Positions 4,663 to 6,196 of a stretch of 6,196 nucleotides of DNA are shown here, in pieces (position 1 is the stretch's first letter; each line of letters opens with the position of its first letter). Both the position numbers and the translations under genes were made by a program. The DNA is from Desulfuromonadaceae bacterium. Lineage in GTDB: Bacteria > Desulfobacterota > Desulfuromonadia > Desulfuromonadales > Geopsychrobacteraceae. Under the pieces are notes generated by a model. The model did not search any database. It had not been told where the DNA came from and saw nothing but the letters and a program-made list of their open reading frames with translations. The stretch covers positions 1-6,196 of the forward strand of contig WTCI01000169.1 of assembly GCA_013138655.1 (NCBI GenBank), in the 5' to 3' direction.

Positions 4663-5841
4663 ATGATAATGACACCAGAAAAAGGCACGCAAAATAGCAA
4701 TAATAATATTGGCAGTCTCATCATTTACAAAAATGAACCAATAATTAGATTTTTGTTTTCTATGGAATTTACACCTATATCCATAAGCCTTCTTTTCTTT
4801 TTTTTCATCTCTCTTACATTAACTTTTGCAGGTGCGTTTACTGCCCAGAACGCATACGTTTCCAATTATGTTGATTATTGGGAAAATATTAGCTGGTCAA
4901 TATCAATTTTGTGTATATTCCCGTTGATTGTTGGACTAACAGCAAAATATTACAATGAGATTCCAAGGCTATTTGAAGAACTATCAAAAAATATTGAGCA
5001 TGATCAAGCTAGCAAATACCATGAATTTATCAGATTAATAGATAGAAAATTCAATTATTCATTATTGCAAGTTGTTTTCTTGCTAATAACAATAACCATA
5101 AATTATATATATTATATTCAAATTCTTGACAAGGAGCCTTACCAAAGCTGGATTACAAATGGAGATCTATTAAAAGAAACCCTAAATACAGGATCTGGCT
5201 TTACATATGCAGGGCTTTATTCAGCCATAATACAAATGACTTTAAGCTATTGGATTATCAATATTGTATGGAAGAGTTTTGTTTTTTCTTGGGGCCTTAT
5301 CTTATTTTTTAACAAATATAAATTTAATGTCGATGTCAAACCACTACATCAGGATAGGTGTTGCGGTCTAAAGAGAATTGGCGAGGTTGGAATGATTTTT
5401 AATTCTATCCTGTTCCTTATTGGGATTTATATATCGTTAAAGGTAATGGATAAAATCGTAATACAAGACCTTCCTCTTGCAAATGACATAGGAAACCCCA
5501 TACTTCTTGGATGTTATGCACTGCTCGCCCCACTTTTGTTCTTCTTGCCGCTTTCGGCGCCCCATAAAACCATGAAAAGCATGAAGAAGGAATTTATTTG
5601 CCCTCTTATTGTGCATTACTCTGAAAAAATAAATAAAGTACGGAATAATCCAGCAAATGAATATGAAGAGCTAGAAAAGCTAGATTCCTTAATCCAAAAA
5701 ATGAATAAACAAATACCTGTATGGCCATTTAATTTTAAATCATTGGAATCATTTTTGGGGACTGTAATCATTCCAGTTTTACCGGTTATTTTACCATTCT
5801 TAGTGAAAATGATAGTTGACCTAATTAAAAAGGGGTTGTAA
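4663..5841 (+). CDS. AT-rich multi-pass membrane protein of unknown function, 392 aa
   Basis: I do not recognise a named family. Seen: hydrophobic spans at about residues 38-60, 78-96, 131-153, 183-216 (long enough for two), 244-260, 279-297 and 364-388. That is roughly seven membrane segments, with polar loops at about 97-130 and 217-243. A hydrophilic, Lys/Glu-rich, coiled-coil-like domain lies at about 298-362. The motif PLHQDRCCGLKRIG (227-240), just before a membrane span, recalls the HPDxxGGLG-type motif of some uncharacterised membrane proteins; this is a loose resemblance. The ATG at 4663 is 3 nt after the preceding open frame's stop. An AGG (4658-4660) is better spaced, 8 nt, for the ATG at 4669 (third codon), so either start is possible. 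It is clearly more AT-rich than its neighbours, with many AAA/ATA/TTT codons, which suggests transfer. It is the first full gene after the riboswitch and is probably controlled by it. Confidence 0.85.
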   Translation: MIMTPEKGTQNSNNNIGSLIIYKNEPIIRFLFSMEFTPISISLLFFFFISLTLTFAGAFTAQNAYVSNYVDYWENISWSISILCIFPLIVGLTAKYYNEIPRLFEELSKNIEHDQASKYHEFIRLIDRKFNYSLLQVVFLLITITINYIYYIQILDKEPYQSWITNGDLLKETLNTGSGFTYAGLYSAIIQMTLSYWIINIVWKSFVFSWGLILFFNKYKFNVDVKPLHQDRCCGLKRIGEVGMIFNSILFLIGIYISLKVMDKIVIQDLPLANDIGNPILLGCYALLAPLLFFLPLSAPHKTMKSMKKEFICPLIVHYSEKINKVRNNPANEYEELEKLDSLIQKMNKQIPVWPFNFKSLESFLGTVIIPVLPVILPFLVKMIVDLIKKGL

Positions 5842-5894
5842 CAAGAATCCAGGGCGATTTTCAAGCAAGAACAGGTGCTGAATAAGGCAATAAT

Positions 5895-6021
5895 GATGGC
5901 GTCGCAAAAAGTCCGCCCTGCTGCGTTGCAGCGTTTTTTCAGGACCTCGACATACCATATGTATGCCTTCACCCCTGAAAAACCACTACGCCTTGTAGAG
6001 CGAAATTTTTGCTTAGCCATC
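5895..6021. repeat. 127-nt imperfect palindromic intergenic element
   Basis: The outer ends are GATGGC (5895-5900) and GCCATC (6016-6021). Further matched blocks are GCAAAAA with TTTTTGC, TTTTTCAGG with CCTGAAAAA, and CATAC/ATG around a central CATATG (5956-5961). The arms match at well over half of positions. Each arm also holds its own small hairpin: GCTGC-GTT-GCAGC (5920-5932) and CTAC-GCCTT-GTAG (5986-5998). This looks like a REP- or MITE-like element. Because it lies after the membrane-protein gene and 13 bp before ybaK, its RNA fold could also act as a terminator or attenuator. Confidence 0.65.
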
Positions 6022-6034
6022 TCAAGACTTTAAT

Positions 6035-6196
6035 ATGGCAAAGATCAAGATTCCGGCAACCCCGGCCACCCGTTTTCTCAAACAGGAGAAGGTGTCTTTT
6101 ACACCGCACCTGTATGCCTATGAAGAGCGTGGCGGATCGGCCGTCTCTGCGCGAGAGTTGGGAGTTGACGAGCATCGTGTTGTCAAAACCCTGATC
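6035..6196 (+). CDS. ybaK: YbaK/EbsC-family aminoacyl-tRNA deacylase, N-terminus only
   Basis: YbaK-family proteins hydrolyse mischarged Cys-tRNA(Pro) in the cytoplasm, helping prolyl-tRNA synthetase keep translation accurate. Seen: the first 54 residues up to the right edge, beginning MAKIKIPATPATRFLKQEKV and continuing with FTPHLYAYEERGGSAVSARELGVDEHRVVKTLI. This matches the family's N-terminal alpha/beta pattern: a helix with the A-x-x-L/F-L pattern, the strand HLYxY, the AVSARELG helix and the V-x-KTL strand. The family is about 155-160 aa, so two thirds lie outside, including most of the active-site region. The start is the ATG at 6035. Only a weak purine patch precedes it, and the long palindrome ends 13 bp upstream, so start-site access may depend on that fold. 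The gene's composition resembles a resident core gene, unlike the AT-rich gene before it. Confidence 0.88.
   Translation, partial: MAKIKIPATPATRFLKQEKVSFTPHLYAYEERGGSAVSARELGVDEHRVVKTLI

Noticed and set aside
4663..5841. Cyclic-nucleotide-based defence effector role for the membrane protein
   Set aside because: There is no cyclase, nuclease or known effector domain nearby; membrane spans and AT-richness alone do not support it, so it is kept only as a speculation in the findings.
5616..6020. 134-codon minus-strand frame starting MAKQKFRSTRRSGFSG
   Set aside because: The first third is a translation of the palindromic repeat and the rest is antisense to the end of the membrane-protein gene.
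1..6196. CRISPR array
   Set aside because: No set of three or more evenly spaced identical repeats was seen; the only tandem repeats are the two IS21 end sites.

Overview
The window reads as a mobile-element-rich stretch of a Gram-negative chromosome, most likely from the old deltaproteobacteria (Desulfobacterota, Geobacter/Desulfuromonas-like). This is an inference. It rests on a GEMM-class (cyclic-dinucleotide) riboswitch, which is common in that group, and on an AsmA-like inner-membrane-anchored protein. A YbaK-type deacylase and a long palindromic intergenic element of a style seen in such genomes add weaker support. Nothing here fixes the genus.

Layout. (1) 1-1990, minus strand: an IS21-family element with the start of istB, which runs off the left edge, the complete istA, and the istA-proximal IS end with two 19-bp transposase-site-like repeats. 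(2) 1991-2345: no convincing gene; several short hairpins make it look like structured RNA, with a group II intron fragment the best guess. (3) 2369-2712, minus: a compact single-gene unit of promoter, Shine-Dalgarno (SD), 79-aa protein of unknown function and hairpin terminator. (4) 2713-3001: intergenic with weak hairpins. (5) 3002-3889, minus: a membrane-anchored AsmA-like periplasmic protein. (6) 3984-4311, plus: the left part of an IS200/IS605-family element, with subterminal hairpin, SD-sequestering hairpin and a tnpA cut off before its catalytic tyrosine. (7) 4391-4506, plus: a consensus -10 box, a GEMM-I-like aptamer and an intrinsic terminator whose 5' arm overlaps the aptamer's closing strands. 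(8) 4483-4659: an open, gene-like but unassigned short frame. (9) 4663-5841, plus: an AT-rich 392-aa multi-pass membrane protein of unknown function. (10) 5895-6021: a 127-nt imperfect palindrome. (11) 6035 to the right edge, plus: the N-terminus of ybaK.

How it fits together. istA and istB overlap (ATGA) and form one transposition operon. The most interesting unit is the riboswitch and what lies downstream. The aptamer and terminator use the same bases, so ligand binding should block termination and turn on transcription toward the membrane-protein gene. That gene differs sharply in base composition from its neighbours and sits between an IS200 remnant and a palindromic repeat, so it may be acquired cargo now under second-messenger control. 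The AsmA-like gene, the 79-aa gene and ybaK look like independent units. All calls are by eye from sequence; no database search was possible.
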